A DNA stretch of 64,000 bases from Cymodocea nodosa (taxonomy: Eukaryota; Streptophyta; Magnoliopsida; Alismatales; Cymodoceaceae). Position numbers and translations under genes: made by a program. Below the pieces are notes generated by a model that saw nothing but the letters and a program-made list of their open reading frames with translations, did not search any database and was not told where the DNA came from. Within the stretch, counting starts at the first letter, position 1. Each line of letters opens with the position of its first letter. The stretch is from the NCBI GenBank assembly GCA_036874045.1, contig CM072342.1:8330501-8394500 (forward strand), read 5' to 3'. This document shows, piece after piece, positions 24,314 to 36,860 of this stretch.

Positions 24314-25688
24314 AACTAATATGTGTATGTTTATTTTTATGATGGAACCTAAGAATATAGAAGAAGCTTTGTCCGATAAAAATTGGATATTGGTAATGCA
24401 AGATGAACTAAATCAATTTATCAGAAATGATGTTTGAGATTTAGTTTCTCTACTAGAAGATCAATCCATAATTAGTACAAAATGGATCTTCAGAAACAAA
24501 ACTAATGAGGTTGATCAAATTATCAGAAATAAAGTTAGATTAGTTGCACAAGGGTATACATAAGGACTTGATTATGATGAAACTTTATAACTAATATGTG
24601 TATGTTTATTTTTATGATGGAACCTAAGAATATAGAAGAAGCTTTGTCCGATAAAAATTGGATATTGGTAATGCAAGATGAACTAAATCAATTTATCAGA
24701 AATGATGTTTGAGATTTAGTTTCTCTACTAGAAGATCAATCCATAATTAGTACAAAATGGATCTTCAGAAACAAAACTAATGAGATTGATCAAATTATCA
24801 GAAATAAAGCTAGATTAGTTGCACAAGGGTATACATAAGGACTTGATTATGATGAAACTTTATAACTAATATGTGTATGTTTATTTTTATGATGGAACCT
24901 AAGAATATAGAAGAAGCTTTGTTCGATAAAAATTGGATATTGGTAATGCAAGATGAACTAAATCAATTTATCAGAAATGATGTTTGAGATTTAGTTTCTC
25001 TACTAGAAGATCAATCCATAATTAGTACAAAATGGATCTTCAGAAACAAAACTAATGAGGTTGATCAAATTATCAGAAATAAAGTTAGATTAGTTGCACA
25101 AGGGTATACATAAGGACTTGATTATGATGAAACTTTATAACTAATATGTGTATGTTTATTTTTATGATGGAACCTAAGAATATAGAAGAAGCTTTGTTCG
25201 ATAAAAATTGGATATTGGTAATGCAAGATGAACTAAATCAATTTATCAGAAATGATGTTTGAGATTTAGTTTCTCTACTAGAAGATCAATCCATAATTAG
25301 TACAAAATGGATCTTCAGAAACAAAACTAATGAGGTTGATCAAATTATCAGAAATAAAGCTAGATTAGTTGCGTAAGGGTATACATAAGGACTTGATTAT
25401 GATGAAACTTTATAACTAATATGTGTATGTTTATTTTTATGATGGAACCTAAGAATATAGAAGAAGCTTTGCCCGATAAAAATTGGATATTGGTAATGCA
25501 AGATGAACTAAATTAATTTATTAGAAATGATGTTTGAGATTTAGTTTCTCTACTAGAAGATCAATCCATAATTAGTACAAAATGGATCTTCAGAAACAAA
25601 ACTAATGAGGTTGATCAAATTATCATAAATAAAGCTAGATTAGTTGCACAAGGGTATACATAAGAACTTGATTATGATGAAACTTTTA
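24314..25688. repeat. Five-unit 275-bp tandem array
   Basis: The phrase AACTAATATGTGTATG recurs at 24314, 24589, 24864, 25139 and 25414, exactly 275 bp apart each time. Units are nearly identical, differing at a handful of positions (for example GTCCGAT, GTTCGAT or GCCCGAT, and AAAGTTAG or AAAGCTAG). Each unit spans the beginning of the RT domain. There are no spacers between units. Confidence 0.97.
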
Positions 25689-25740
25689 CTCATGTGGTTA
25701 GGTTGGAAAGTATTAGAATATTATTGGACTATACTTGTTA

Positions 25741-25900
25741 TATAGATTTTAAATTATATCAAATAGATGTAAAGAGTGCATTTTTAAATGGTATAATTAA
25801 TGAAGAAGTTTATGTATTTATATAGATTTTAAATTATATCAAATAGATGTAAAGAGTACATTTTTAAATGATATAATTAATGAAGAAGTTTATGTAAAAC
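25741..25900. repeat. 80-bp tandem duplication in RT
   Basis: Two head-to-tail copies of 80 bp, starting TATAGATTTTAAATT at 25741 and 25821, with two transitions between them. It covers the RT block around VKSAFLNGIINEEVYV. Like the larger array, it disrupts the frame. Confidence 0.95.
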
Positions 25901-27040
25901 AACCATTTTGATTTCAAGATAATAAACATCCTGACTATGTGTTTAAATTGAAGAAAGCCTTATATGGTTTGAAGTAAACACCTAGATTGTGGTATGAAAG
26001 TTTATTTACTTTTCTTGTAAAACAAGGATATATCACAAGAAAAGTAGACTATACTCTCTTTATTAAGAAGGATGATAAATATTAGATTGTTATTTAAATA
26101 TATGTTGATGATATTATCTTTGGAGTAACTTTTGACAAATTGATAAAAGGATTGTCTCAAGAGATGACTAGTTAGTTTGAAAGGAGTATGATGGGAGAAC
26201 TTTTATATTATCTAGGACTTCAAATTAAGCAAATGCATAAAGACATATTTTTAAATCAGGAAAAAATGTGGTAAATATGCTCAAGAAATTTAATCTTTCT
26301 GATACAAGAATTTGAGAAACTCTTGAGTACTTCACTAAAGTTAGATATTGATGATATAGGTAAAATAGTACATCAAAGAAAATACAAAAGCATGATTAGT
26401 TATTTACTTTATTTTATAGCTAGTAGACCTGATATTATGTTTGCTATGTATACTTGTACTAGATTTCAATCTAACATTAAAGAATCACATTTTACTACTA
26501 TTAAAAGAATTTTTAGATATATACAAGGAACTAAGAATTTTAGATTGTATTATTCTAAAGATAGTTTAATGAATCTTATAGGATATACTAATGCATATTA
26601 TGTAGGATCTAAATATGATAGAAAGAGTACCAATGGCATATGTCAATTATTGAAAAATAATTTGGTGTATTGGTTTAGTAAAAAGCAAAACTGTGTAGCA
26701 CTTTCAACTACTAAGGTTGAATATGTTGCTGTTGCATTATGTTGTGCTTAGATTTTGTAGATGAGGTAAACTTTAGAAGATTTTTGAATATCTTATAATA
26801 TTACTAAGATTTATTATGATAGTAGTTCTACAATCAATCTTTTTAAAAATCCTATATTGCATTCGAAAGCAAAACATATAGAGGTTAGATATCATTTCCT
26901 AAGGGATAACGTAATTAAAGGTTAAATTTAGGATTTATGTCTAATAAAAATCAATTAGCTGATATATTTACAAAACCTCTAGATGAAAATACATTCTAAA
27001 TATAAGATTGAATTTTGGCATTTATAGGCTATGTGATGTG

Positions 27041-28426
27041 TAAAATGTTTAAACTCCACAAAATATAAAAATCATTGATGATGTTGTTTATCTCTTAGAT
27101 ATTATATACTTATCATATATATCTTAGTAATATTTAAACTACTATATAAGATATTATGTATTTACAGTACAACTATTGTAGTATCTTATGGACTTTATTT
27201 GATTTTATGTTTTTAACTTTTTATCAAAATTTTAAATTGAAATACTTATGCTTAAAAGAAAAGTAGAGTACATCTAAAATCCTGAAATTCTAATTTGTTG
27301 GTTTTTAGATGAAACAAACTTCATATAATCAAGAATAAGTTTAACTTGATTAACTAAACTTGTAAAATGATTTATATGTAAATCATATTAAACTATTAAT
27401 AAAAAGTATGTGCTTATTGATAGTGATTCATATTTTTAGTAAATCATAGAAGTGAAAATTATCTGAGATTTATGCTTTATTGAATCTAGATTAATGGAAT
27501 ACATATATATTGTTCTTTCAAATGAAAATAAAAGTACTTATAAAGTGAAAAAATTTTAGAGTTTATTGATTAGTTTGATCACGAGTCTTTTGTACTTAAG
27601 CATATAGGTATGTAAGAATAGTTAACCTTAAAAAAGACTATTTAAATCTAGCAACCTAAAGTCCTTATTAGACTTGAGATAGTTAATCAAAAGCTTATTA
27701 CATAAGTACATTAGAAAGCTCTTGTATTATTCAAATTTTTAAAAATTCAAGATAACAGATGTTTTTGAAAAAAATTTAAGTATATTTATAATTTAATACC
27801 TATGTTATACAAGTATATTTTGTATATTATTGAATATTTTTGGAGTATATTTGTAGGGAAGGTATAACACTATCAAAATTAGATTAAAACTCTCAAAAAT
27901 ATAAATTTAAGTTAATCTAAGTTTAGTCCCCTTAACAATTCTTAAAGAAAGTGTTTTAAAGACAATCAAACTATTGGGTCATATAGAAATTATATTAGAA
28001 TAGTTTATAGTGTCTTCAAGATAGTAATTTCGGATAGTTTCTCTAGAAACAAATTTCAGATGGTTTCATTTCATTGGAAATGAATTTCAAAAGGTTTCTA
28101 TTCTTTGGAAATAAATTTCAGATGGTTTAGGATGAAACATACTATTAAGTGTACTAATTAGTCGTTATATTATTGAAGGTAATGTGTAAAACTACCTCTA
28201 GACAGTATTTTACTCATTAAGTTAGGTAACTCAACAAGTTATGCTTTATATTTAGCTACCTTGATTGAATAAAGTTTATTTAATATAGATTTAAAACCCA
28301 AACTTAACTAAAGACTCGTTCAATTATAATTTCAAAAACCCTATTTAAACATTATTACAAGGGGAACTTAGATTATCTCAAAAAATCTTATCTTTCTCAT
28401 TCAATTGTTCCTACATACTACTTGTG
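27041..28426 (+). other. Copia-2 spacer between pol and third ORF
   Basis: AT-rich and without coding signal. Positions 28020-28140 hold three to four imperfect copies of a 40-bp unit built on AATTTCAGATGGTTTC and TTGGAAAT. Nothing else was recognised. Confidence 0.6.
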
Positions 28427-30677
28427 ATGATGTATTCAAAGTTTTACAAAGGTCGTGGTAGAGGTAGAGGAAGAGGTAGAGAAAGAGAAAAAGGCAATTA
28501 GATAACTGAAGATGAAGTCTCACATTCCTGGTTTAAGAAAATACTTTAAGTAGACAAAATGTTAGCACAAATTTATAGAGAATACTTCTTTAATAATGAA
28601 ATATTAAATGAAATTAAATTAGAGTTGAAACATACTATTGAAAGTATTAATTTCATGGGTATAAGAAGTCAATTTGATGGAGAATATTGAATGAAATGTG
28701 CTGAAATAACATTTCTAGAAGAATATGCTAAATATATGGAAAAAATAGTAGGTTCTTCAAATCATATTTCTCAAATTCTTATAAATGTAACAAGACTCAA
28801 ATCATTTGAGGAGAAATATGAATTTGCTATACCTACACCATTGTTTTCAAAACCAACAAATGGAAATTACAATAGATAAGAAAGAAGTTGAAGAAATTAG
28901 AAAAGCAATAGCAATAAAGAGTGCTTTTGATAAATTATTGCAGAAACCATTATTAGAACAAATACAAAAGAGTAAAGGAAAAAGACAACAAGAAGAATAA
29001 ATGACATGTTATAAAAAAAGAGAGTTAGAATAGTAAAGTAAAAGGAAATTACTATTAAGTAAACAAATCTATCAGAGATAGAAAAATCAGATGATGATTC
29101 AATTTCAAAGGACAATATATATCTAGATATCATTATACCTTACAATGTATCTGAAAAGATAGTTCAGAACATACTAAAACTAATAGTAATAATGAAACTT
29201 TATTATGATATACTAGAAAACTTGAAAAGCGGAAAAAACAACAAATTAGTTCAAATTTTTCTATAGAATCAAGCTCTGATGATAAGAAAATTGAACAATC
29301 AGAGCATTAGGCTGATAACATTGAATAGATTGCTGAAGTTCTTGAAAATATAGATGCAATAACCAATTTAAAGGTTGAATTGTCTAGGGTGGTTAGTGAA
29401 AAAGAAAAGACTCCAAAAGAGCTTAATGTTAATCAACAAATTTCAAAATCTACAAATATAGAAACTAATGATTCACAACATGAAGAAATGCAAAAATCTG
29501 TGGAAGAAAATGAAGATATACAAATAGATACAAGGGCTACTAAATCTAAGGAAAATGAACATTCTATAAAAACTAAATTAATAGATGTTGAGGATATTGA
29601 AAACATTCCTTATACTATTGAAGATGAAGAATCAAGCTTACTAGAGTAGCTTCAAGAAAACATTTTGATAGAGGAATAACATGACATTCATTTTGAAGAA
29701 AAGATTCCCAAAGAAAATTTATAGTTAGAATCAAGGTTTTAGGTATCACCTTTTGAATATAGAACACTGGATATTCAAGGTAACTTATTATATTTTAGAT
29801 TTGATGAAGTAGTGTAGAAATACAATAATTTGATTACATGTCAAATTCTACATACTAGACCAATTAAATTCTGAAATTTAATGGACATCAGAAATCTATT
29901 TGAATATCAAGGTTTAACACAATTCTTTCTAGTTGGAACTTGATGAAAACAATATAAAGAGTTTATTATAGCTTTTTACAACAATCTAGTAGAGAATGAA
30001 ATATTTTAAAAACTCAAGTAGGTCAACAAAAGTTTACTTTATTTCCTAAATTGATTTTTGAAATTTTGGGCTTACAAAATAAAGGAGTTGTTACAAATAG
30101 ATTTGATATAATTAGACAATTGGAATAGAATATTCAATCTTTATCAAAGATTCCAGATGTATATTTAGAAATGTGATTAATGGGAAATTTGAATGCAAAA
30201 GCTAGGTTCATTGCAAATATATTGTATGCAAATTTATTTCAAAGAGTTGGACATAATATGGAAGTAAGTAGAAGTTGTTTATAAGCAACTTATCACATGC
30301 TTAACAAATACAGATAAATTGGTTTATGTTTTCACATATCAACTACAACATTTAAGTTCGAAGCAATTTTATTTTATGGTGATACTGTAACTTGAATAAT
30401 TGCAAGCCAATTGAATTTATCTACATGGTGATTTGAAATAAAGGGCATGAGAGTTTTTAGTATTAAAGGTTTGCAAAGATACCAGCAACAGCAACAATAG
30501 TCATAATAGTAACAACAACAACAATCTGAATAATAGCAAACTTATTTAGATAAGGTACAATAGCAATCTAAGCTACCTCCTAACTTAGATGTAGCATTAA
30601 ATGAAATCAAAAATGATATTAGGTATCTAGGAGATAAGATTTGTAATGCTATAAAAAATATTCTAAGGAATAGATGA
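28427..30677 (+). pseudogene. Copia-2 third ORF, env-position protein
   Basis: About 750 codons with many breaks. It begins MMYSKFYKGRGRGRGRGRER, an Arg/Gly-rich N-terminus. An acidic, Lys/Glu-rich middle (29380-29649) follows. The region near 29800-30450, with DIRNLFEYQGLTQFF and FIIAFYNNLVENEIF, resembles the putative plant transposon protein domain common in plant retroelement ORFs. The C-terminus (30480-30560) is a Gln run in which several Gln codons are now TAG or TAA, then a short helical end and TGA. Sireviruses are known to carry an extra ORF here. Its role is not established, and no signal peptide or clear membrane segment is seen. Confidence 0.65.
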
Positions 30678-30863
30678 ATGTAATGTCATTTATCTATTAT
30701 ACTTATTTTTTGAATACAAATATAATGTTTGTATTTACGTATGAATAGTTGAACATTATATTTAATGTAATGTGTTTCAAGTTCAATTAAAGTTTTAGAC
30801 AATTAAGTTGTAAATATTTGTCCCTCACATAATTACTGTGTAATCATGTTTTTGATTAATGAC

Positions 30864-30880
30864 TAAAAGGAGAGATGATT
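30864..30880 (+). other. Copia-2 polypurine tract
   Basis: TAAAAGGAGAGATGAT immediately before the 3' LTR. It is the purine-rich primer for plus-strand synthesis and is slightly degraded. Confidence 0.65.
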
Positions 30881-30881
30881 A

Positions 30882-31785
30882 TGTTTCTAAAGATTAGCAT
30901 TATAAACTTATATAGTTATAATTTTTGCTCATGATAAAATTATTTATTGATTAAACATTTAATATACGTCCATTGGTTAAACTGATAAGCAATAAACTTA
31001 CTCTATTGATTATCACATTACTAAATGAACATGTCACGTGTATGACACATGCTGAACTCATTGAGTTAGATACATTGAGTTACAATCTATTCTATTTTAC
31101 GCATTTAGTTAATATTAACACAATGTCTTGTTATTACAATTGACAAAAATTTTGGATGAGAAAGTTTATTTTGTAAGAAATTTTTTAAAGGATTTGGGAT
31201 TGATGATTCAAGAAAATTTGAGAGGAAAATATGGATTAAAATGTGTGTATTTCAAAATTTGAATTTGAAAGTAAAAATAGAAGACGTAAAGAGTTGATTG
31301 ATCATGGATGAATGTAGAGGATATGCATAAAGTGAAAATTGCTTATAAAAGGTATCAAATTCTCGTTGATCAAAGTATTACTGCACACTTAAAGAAATAT
31401 ACTTACAAGGATACATCTCTCAAGAGAAAAATTGTTAAGAGAAAAGGAAATTCAACAACTTTGGTGAAAAGTAACATTTCAAATATTCATCATTGAAGAT
31501 TTGTAGAAGAAGAAAAAAAAATCTCAAACAAGGAGAAATGTTTTTAATTCCAAAATTTAGTTTTCTCTATTTGTAATTATGAAATTGGTTAGAGCATTGT
31601 ATTGTTACATCATTGCATCTAAAATTTCTAAAGAAAGATGAATTGTAAATTGTAATTGAAACCTTGAATATAAATATTGAATAAAATAGTGTCTCAACTT
31701 GTTTTAATTTTAAAGTTTCAATTATAAACGAAAATGTTGAAAAACACAATTCACCCCCTTATTGTGTAGCCTTTGATCCTCTATA
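30882..31785 (+). repeat. Copia-2 3' LTR
   Basis: 904 bp, TGTTTCTAAAG to CCTCTATA (final CA changed to TA). It matches the 5' LTR from its 12th base on. Confidence 0.85.
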
Positions 31786-31855
31786 GATTGTATGTAGATA
31801 AATGAGTAGTATTAGTTAACATGAGAAGCAAGTTTTTGAAGAAAATTATTGACTA
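31786..31855 (+). repeat. Gypsy-H 5' LTR end and possible primer site
   Basis: The stretch ending GAGAAGCAAGTTTTT resembles the reverse complement of the R1 start near 48505-48560. The bases after it hold the place of the primer site but fit an Asp tRNA poorly. The rest of this LTR is missing or displaced by Copia-2. Confidence 0.4.
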
Positions 31856-31857
31856 AG

Positions 31858-32150
31858 TGTTAACTCAATAGAATTAGTTTGTTGAATTACATAGTAACTC
31901 TACAAAGCAAGTAAAAGTAAATATAAGGAAATTGGTTGAGTTATCTTTTAACTCAACGAAGTTAGTCTGTAGAGTTAAGAGTTAAGTTTTAAGCTAGTCT
32001 ATGAAGTTAAGAGTTAAGTTTTGAGTTAGTCCGTTGAGTTATCTATTAACTCAAAGAGGTTAGTTCGTTGAATTAAAAATAGTTTGTTGAGGTCACACTA
32101 TTGAGTTATTTATTAACTCAACAAAGTTAGTCTGTGGAGTTATCCAAATA
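31858..32150. repeat. Array of GTTGAGTTA/TAACTCAAC motifs
   Basis: At least six imperfect copies of a 30-60-bp unit containing TAACTCAACGAAGTTAGT and GTTGAGTTA, partly as inverted pairs. It lies in the leader between the LTR end and gag. The same motif recurs in R1 and in the Copia-1 LTR. Confidence 0.7.
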
Positions 32151-32481
32151 GTTCTTTTTCTCTACATGCATGACTTTGTGTGTCTAGCAGTTATAGAGGA
32201 ATTGAGATAAATGTTTGTAGCATATACCCGTTAACTTAAGAACCACAATGCACGTTCGCAATACATGTTCTTATGACTTGTGTGGAAGAATAGTATGAAA
32301 AGAAATATAGAGAATTATAATCTTAATATTAATGGTAAAGAAAAAGTACACCACTCATAGGCAACTATGGGGAAGAGCAACTAGTTCAACTTCATCCATC
32401 AACGACATCAAGTATTGTCAGAGTTGATAAAGGAATGCAATAATTAGTATGTAGTTCTAACTATTTAAAGCTAATGTATGT

Positions 32482-32882
32482 CTTAAATTTCTAAGCACCT
32501 AGATTCATTCTCTCAATACTAAGAGATTGGTTAGAACATCCAAACAAGATCTTTTAGCATCTAAACAAGTTTATAAATTATCTGAAATAAAAATTAATGA
32601 TATCCTTTAGGGAATAACTAGAATTTCATTAGAGGATAATGTTGAGATGACAACTCTGGTAAAGAGACCATTAGGAGAAATTCTTTACCTAGAATTAATA
32701 GATGAGCCTTCATGCATTTGATTACTAACTTTTGAGGGAGATATGTTTGAATTGAAATCTAATTATATTAGTCAATTATCATAATTTCATGGATTAGATA
32801 GAGAAAACACCTATTATTTCATAAGAAAATTTAATGAGGTTTATCAAATGATGAAAATGCTGAACTTTAGTATAGATACTAT
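32482..32882 (+). pseudogene. gag: Gypsy-H gag, first piece
   Basis: The frame can be followed from about 32518 (TKRLVRTSKQDLL) through TTLVKRPLGEILYLELIDEP to FHGLDRENTYYFIRKFNEVY, which is the start of the retrotransposon gag (capsid) domain as in Athila elements. It ends at the ACTAT target site of Sire-A and continues in frame at 51511. Gln and Trp codons are stops near 32610, 32720 and 32783. The true start is not resolved: upstream frames are broken. Confidence 0.75.
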
Positions 32883-34576
32883 TGCAAGGATCAAATGGCA
32901 CACTAGAGGGGGGGTGAAAAGTGTCCTAGTAAATTTATTTTGCTTTTAAAAATTTCGGAAGCTGTTGACACTAATGAACCCTAATTAATTGATTTTGAAA
33001 TTAAAACTTGCTATGCAGAAAATAAAGAACACAAAGAGATTTATAGTGGTTCCCCAAACTAGGTAGTCCACTCCTCAAGGCCACAACCTCGAGAATTCTA
33101 CTAAGTGCTTTTAAGGCTAAGCACAAACCTTAAACAAGTTGCTTTTGCAAGCTAAACAAAAACCTCACACAAAGCATCAACTTTGTGTACTCAAGACCTC
33201 AATCTTGAGCATATGAAGTATCACACTTCACTCTCTTCACCAAGGCCTTGACCTTGTGAAGGAATACTCACAACACCCTTGTGAGTTAGGGTTTTCAAGT
33301 AAGCGAGAAAACAATTTAAACTTAGGAGTCACTGACTCAAAATGAAAATACACACAAGACTAGATCAACTCTAATGAAGAGTTGATATATGAAGCTCTGA
33401 GGAGAATTCTTGATTGATCTACAGCTGTTGATCTTCTAGGCTTTGTTGTAGACGAATCTTCAGATTGTTTGTAGAAATGCTAAGCAGACAATTTCTCCCT
33501 CTCGAGTGTTGAAAAATTCTGTGTATTTCAGTTTTTCTGTAAATCCTTTTTATTTTTCCTTCGAGATTTACATAAGTGGAAAGAATTCTGAAATGATCAG
33601 ATGCCTTATGTAGTAATTCATTTCCAGCAACCTTCAATCATAATAAAGTTGAGATTTGCAATCAAAAGATATCTTGCCACAAAGATTAGTCAATTAATAA
33701 TAATTGTAGTTTCTATAAAAATAAAATCTTTGGAGGCTTTTAGAAAATCGGAGACTTAGAAAGATAACTAGCCGAAACTTAAAAACATTTCGATTAGATA
33801 GAACTAACATTTCGAAAGACCACTTAAGTCATGTATTAAAATTGAAACATGTGTCTTTCTAAAACAGTATCATCAAATATTAAAAAATAAACTATCCGAT
33901 AGAGAAGGCATGTTTCGGATACTTATAAAAGATAACTCTCTGATCCTTAAGTCATTTCAGATAGTTACACAGGTAACCTTCCGAAAAGTTACTTAAGTTA
34001 GAATTAATAGAAAACTCAACCATCTGAAGCTTAAAACTATTTTCGGATACTTACTAAAGGTAACTCTACGATTCTTAAGAGTTTTCATATAGTTACATTG
34101 TAATCTTCTGAAAAGTCAATTAAGTCGAGCGATGAGAGATTGACATGTGCCCTTCAGAAGAAAGTAACTAAAAATATATTAAATCAGAGAAACAGCTAAC
34201 TCTCCAGAATAAAAACCTTAACTATCCGAAACAGAAGGGATTTCGGATACTTACCATAAAAGTCATATCCGAACATAAAAAGACCTAACTTATTGAAGAT
34301 AAATACTTTTCGGATAGTTATTAATATAACTATCCAAAAATCTAGGAGAGAAGATTAACCATCCGATTTGTCCTGTTTTGTTCGGTGACTTATAAATTAA
34401 CTCTTCGATCAATACACTGTAGACAAAAAACCTACCGAAATCTAATTTAAAGGACTTTGAGTACAAAGCAGTTAGCCAAGATTCATGTGAATAAAAAGAC
34501 ATCTTAAATATGGCAGAAATAATTAAACCACACGTTTTTCATCATCAAAATTAACTGATAAATAATTGAACTAACA
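32883..34576 (-). repeat. Sire-A 3' LTR
   Basis: 1.69 kb, TGCAAGGATC to GAACTAACA on the plus strand. The first 1 kb on the plus strand holds short tandem units around TGCTTTTAAGGCTAAGCAC. Positions 33740-34400 hold a dense array of CGGATAGTTA/TAACTATCCG motifs, including a perfect 9-bp stem-loop at 34223-34249. Confidence 0.88.
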
Positions 34577-34592
34577 ATCTCCCCCTTTTTGA
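34577..34592 (-). other. Sire-A polypurine tract
   Basis: The minus strand reads CAAAAAGGGGGAGAT next to the 3' LTR. The same tract precedes the 3' LTRs of Copia-3 and Copia-4. Confidence 0.8.
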
Positions 34593-34775
34593 TGATGACA
34601 AAACTATAAATAGATATATTCTCCCTCTTTGTCAGAATTAAAAAGTGGAGACAAGTGATTGAAGGATACTCGAAGATAAATAAAATGTAATTTCATTGAT
34701 GAAGAGTAAGAAACAATATAGATACAGAATAAAATAAATAATGAAAATTACATCAAAGGAAAAAAAAACAAAAAT

Positions 34776-36860
34776 CTAAGGTGCAGCTGACTTTTTTTGT
34801 AACAAATCTTGAATTAAGATATCCTTCTCCCTCAGAAGTTGTTCTAAATGAGCCACTTGATCCAAAAGCATCTGATTATGTTGAAGTAGAAGCTCATTCT
34901 GTTTTAGGAGGGTCTCAGAACTATCAACTGCTGTAAATGAAGTTGTTGGAGCTGGAGGAGGTGCTGCAAGAGGTGGAGTTTCTACAGAAGGAGGGTTGCA
35001 TGAGGTGAAGCTGCTGCAGAAGGAGAAGCTGAATTCTGAGTTGCAGATGGTTGAAAAGGAGGGGGCAACTCAACCAGATTAGAAAAGGACATTCTCTGAA
35101 GATCCTTAAGCTGTAGTATTCTTCTTTTAATGGATTTTAGAGGTTTGCTCAATAAATCAATATATCTGGCCATCAAATGAAAAATGAAATCTCTATAGTA
35201 CAGAAAACTTTGCAGATGAGTAATCTAAGCAATAATTACTTTTGCCTAGTTAACCTTGATACTAGCCATCACAGGATAAGTGACTTGGTAGACTTTCCTC
35301 TCCAATTCATTTGCATGACCTATTTTCTAAAATACAGAGGAAGATAGGATAGTGGCAATCATCTAGGCTAGACCATTAAGATCTACAATTTTAACTAACT
35401 TAAACTTTTTATCAAGAGTTTTTCCAATTAATTTATTCATTTCTGATTCCTACCACCCCAGTTCTGATGGAGAAAGAGTAATATTTATACGAGTAGATGG
35501 TATTCCAAAAAGAGTCTCCAAGAATTCTCCATCAATCCTGATTATTTAATGTTGAAGGTGTAGGAGAACAAAATGTGGAAAAATCTCAAGATTTGAGTAG
35601 AAAAGGAGAATTAGGTCTTCAAAAACGGATAACCCTGATGGAGAAGAAATAAGACCTAAAAGCCCTTGATGAGAGAGCAAACTGTGAATAGAATCTATTC
35701 CTTTAAAATTTACTGGTGTGTTGTAAATGTTCATTCCTTGATATTTATTGAAAAAGAGATCCCTAACTGTAGAAGATTTGAAATAATATACATCTGTAGT
35801 GATGTCTGAAGAATAATTGACTACAACCTTTGGATCTTCATCTGCTAGAGGGTTTTCAGAAGGTGGAGGAGATTGAGGAACAGAAACAGATCCCGAATCT
35901 ACATACAATCCTTGTATCACCATTTGAGTGTGAGGAGAAGGAATTGGATGAGATTCTACATTAGATGGAGGAGTGAAGTCTTCTTTATTTACAGAAGGAG
36001 GTTTGGCAAAACTTAAATGAGAGGAGAGAGTTTTCTTTCTTCTCCTAGAGTATGTGAATTGAGTTTTGGCAGCCTCAAAAGAAGGAATAGGAGAAGCAAG
36101 CAGAAAATCCTATGGAGATGGAGAAATCAATTTAGGAGAACCAGGAGCAGTTTAATATAAAGAGCCAATAGTTAGCTCAGGAGATTTAGAATGAGTTCTC
36201 CCAGCAATATGCCTGAAATCAATTCCTTTTTTAGGCAAACACAATTCTAGTTCGGCTACTGATTTCTTCTTATCTGCCATATCAGAAAAATCATGATAAT
36301 AAGCAGGAGCTGTAGGCTCTTGAATTTTAATTCCTAGTTGCTCACTGAGTTTATGCAGTAATGCTTGATTTCTCCTCCTTACTAGAGTATCTTGTAAGTG
36401 TAGGGCCATATGCAATGCTCATTTCTCAGATGCCCTAGTATCATTAGAAGTACTCAAAAATTGGCTAACATAAGCCTCATAAACAAATTTAAATTGAGGT
36501 TCTAAGGAGTTAACTTTGGCAGTAAATATGTCTTCATCATCCGAAGAAGAATCCTTAGAAGCCCTAGGAGCAACATAATTTATTTTACTACTCTGGGAAG
36601 AACGGGTAAAAGTGGTCTTTTGTTTCTTATAACCAGTAGAGGGTTTGGTGTATTTTCTTGAGGAAGGCTTCTTGGTTTTCAACTGTTTCCCACTTTTAAC
36701 AAAGGTGGTAATATGATGAAATTTACGAAGAACAGATAATTGTTTCTCCAAACATAGTAAACGAGCGACAATTTCTAAAGTTCCATATACTGACTCTATA
36801 TCAATGACCTCTTCTCCAACAAAAATAACGAGTTGAGCTTTTGCAAGAGAAAGATCTTCT
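34776..36860 (-). pseudogene. Sire-A third ORF, main part
   Basis: About 700 codons, interrupted at 36860 by Copia-3. From the N-terminal side it has a basic stretch (KKQKTTFTRSSQSSKINYV), an acidic SSSDDEDIF, a helical segment (LHKLSEQLGIKIQEPTAPAY), then YFKSSTVRDLFFNKYQGMNI and VFEDLILLFYSNLEIFPHF, which resemble the putative plant transposon protein domain also seen in Copia-2. A Pro/Ala-rich segment follows, and a heptad-like C-terminus (NELLLQHNQMLLDQVAHLEQ, then LLREKDILIQDLL) ends at TAG 34776-34778. Extra ORFs with C-terminal coiled coils are known after pol in Sireviruses. Function is unknown. Stops and one frameshift are present. Confidence 0.7.

Larger units (their letters stand above)
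24314..27040 (+). pseudogene. Copia-2 reverse transcriptase and RNase H
   Basis: The RT start (EPKNIEEALSDKNWILVMQDELNQF) is repeated five times by the 275-bp array. RT then continues with the DVKSAFLNG-type block (itself duplicated), WYESLFTFL and the catalytic YVDD at 26101-26112. RNase H follows at about 26550-27000 with IGYTNAYYVGSKYDRKSTNG and the end QLADIFTKPLDENTF. Many Gln/Trp codons are stops. Because the array unit is not a multiple of three, RT could not be read through even without those stops. Confidence 0.87.
17960..31785 (+). mobile_element. Copia-2: Sirevirus-like element with third ORF
   Basis: LTR, Met-tRNA primer site, gag, protease, integrase, RT, RNase H, a 1.4-kb gap, a third ORF, purine tract and LTR, in that order, about 13.8 kb including insertions. 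The 5' LTR lacks the first 11 bp found in the 3' LTR, and Gypsy-2 begins there. A solo R1 LTR splits the protease. RT contains two tandem duplications. Stops are found in every domain, so the element is dead. It most likely sits in the 5' LTR of Gypsy-H, since a possible end of that LTR follows at 31786. Confidence 0.87.

Noticed and set aside
24314-25688. CRISPR array
   Set aside because: Units are 275 bp, directly adjacent, without spacers, and made of RT sequence in a plant retroelement.
28427-28520. Host RNA-binding (RGG) gene
   Set aside because: The RG stretch continues into an ORF lying between Copia-2 pol and its 3' LTR, with a retroelement-type domain.
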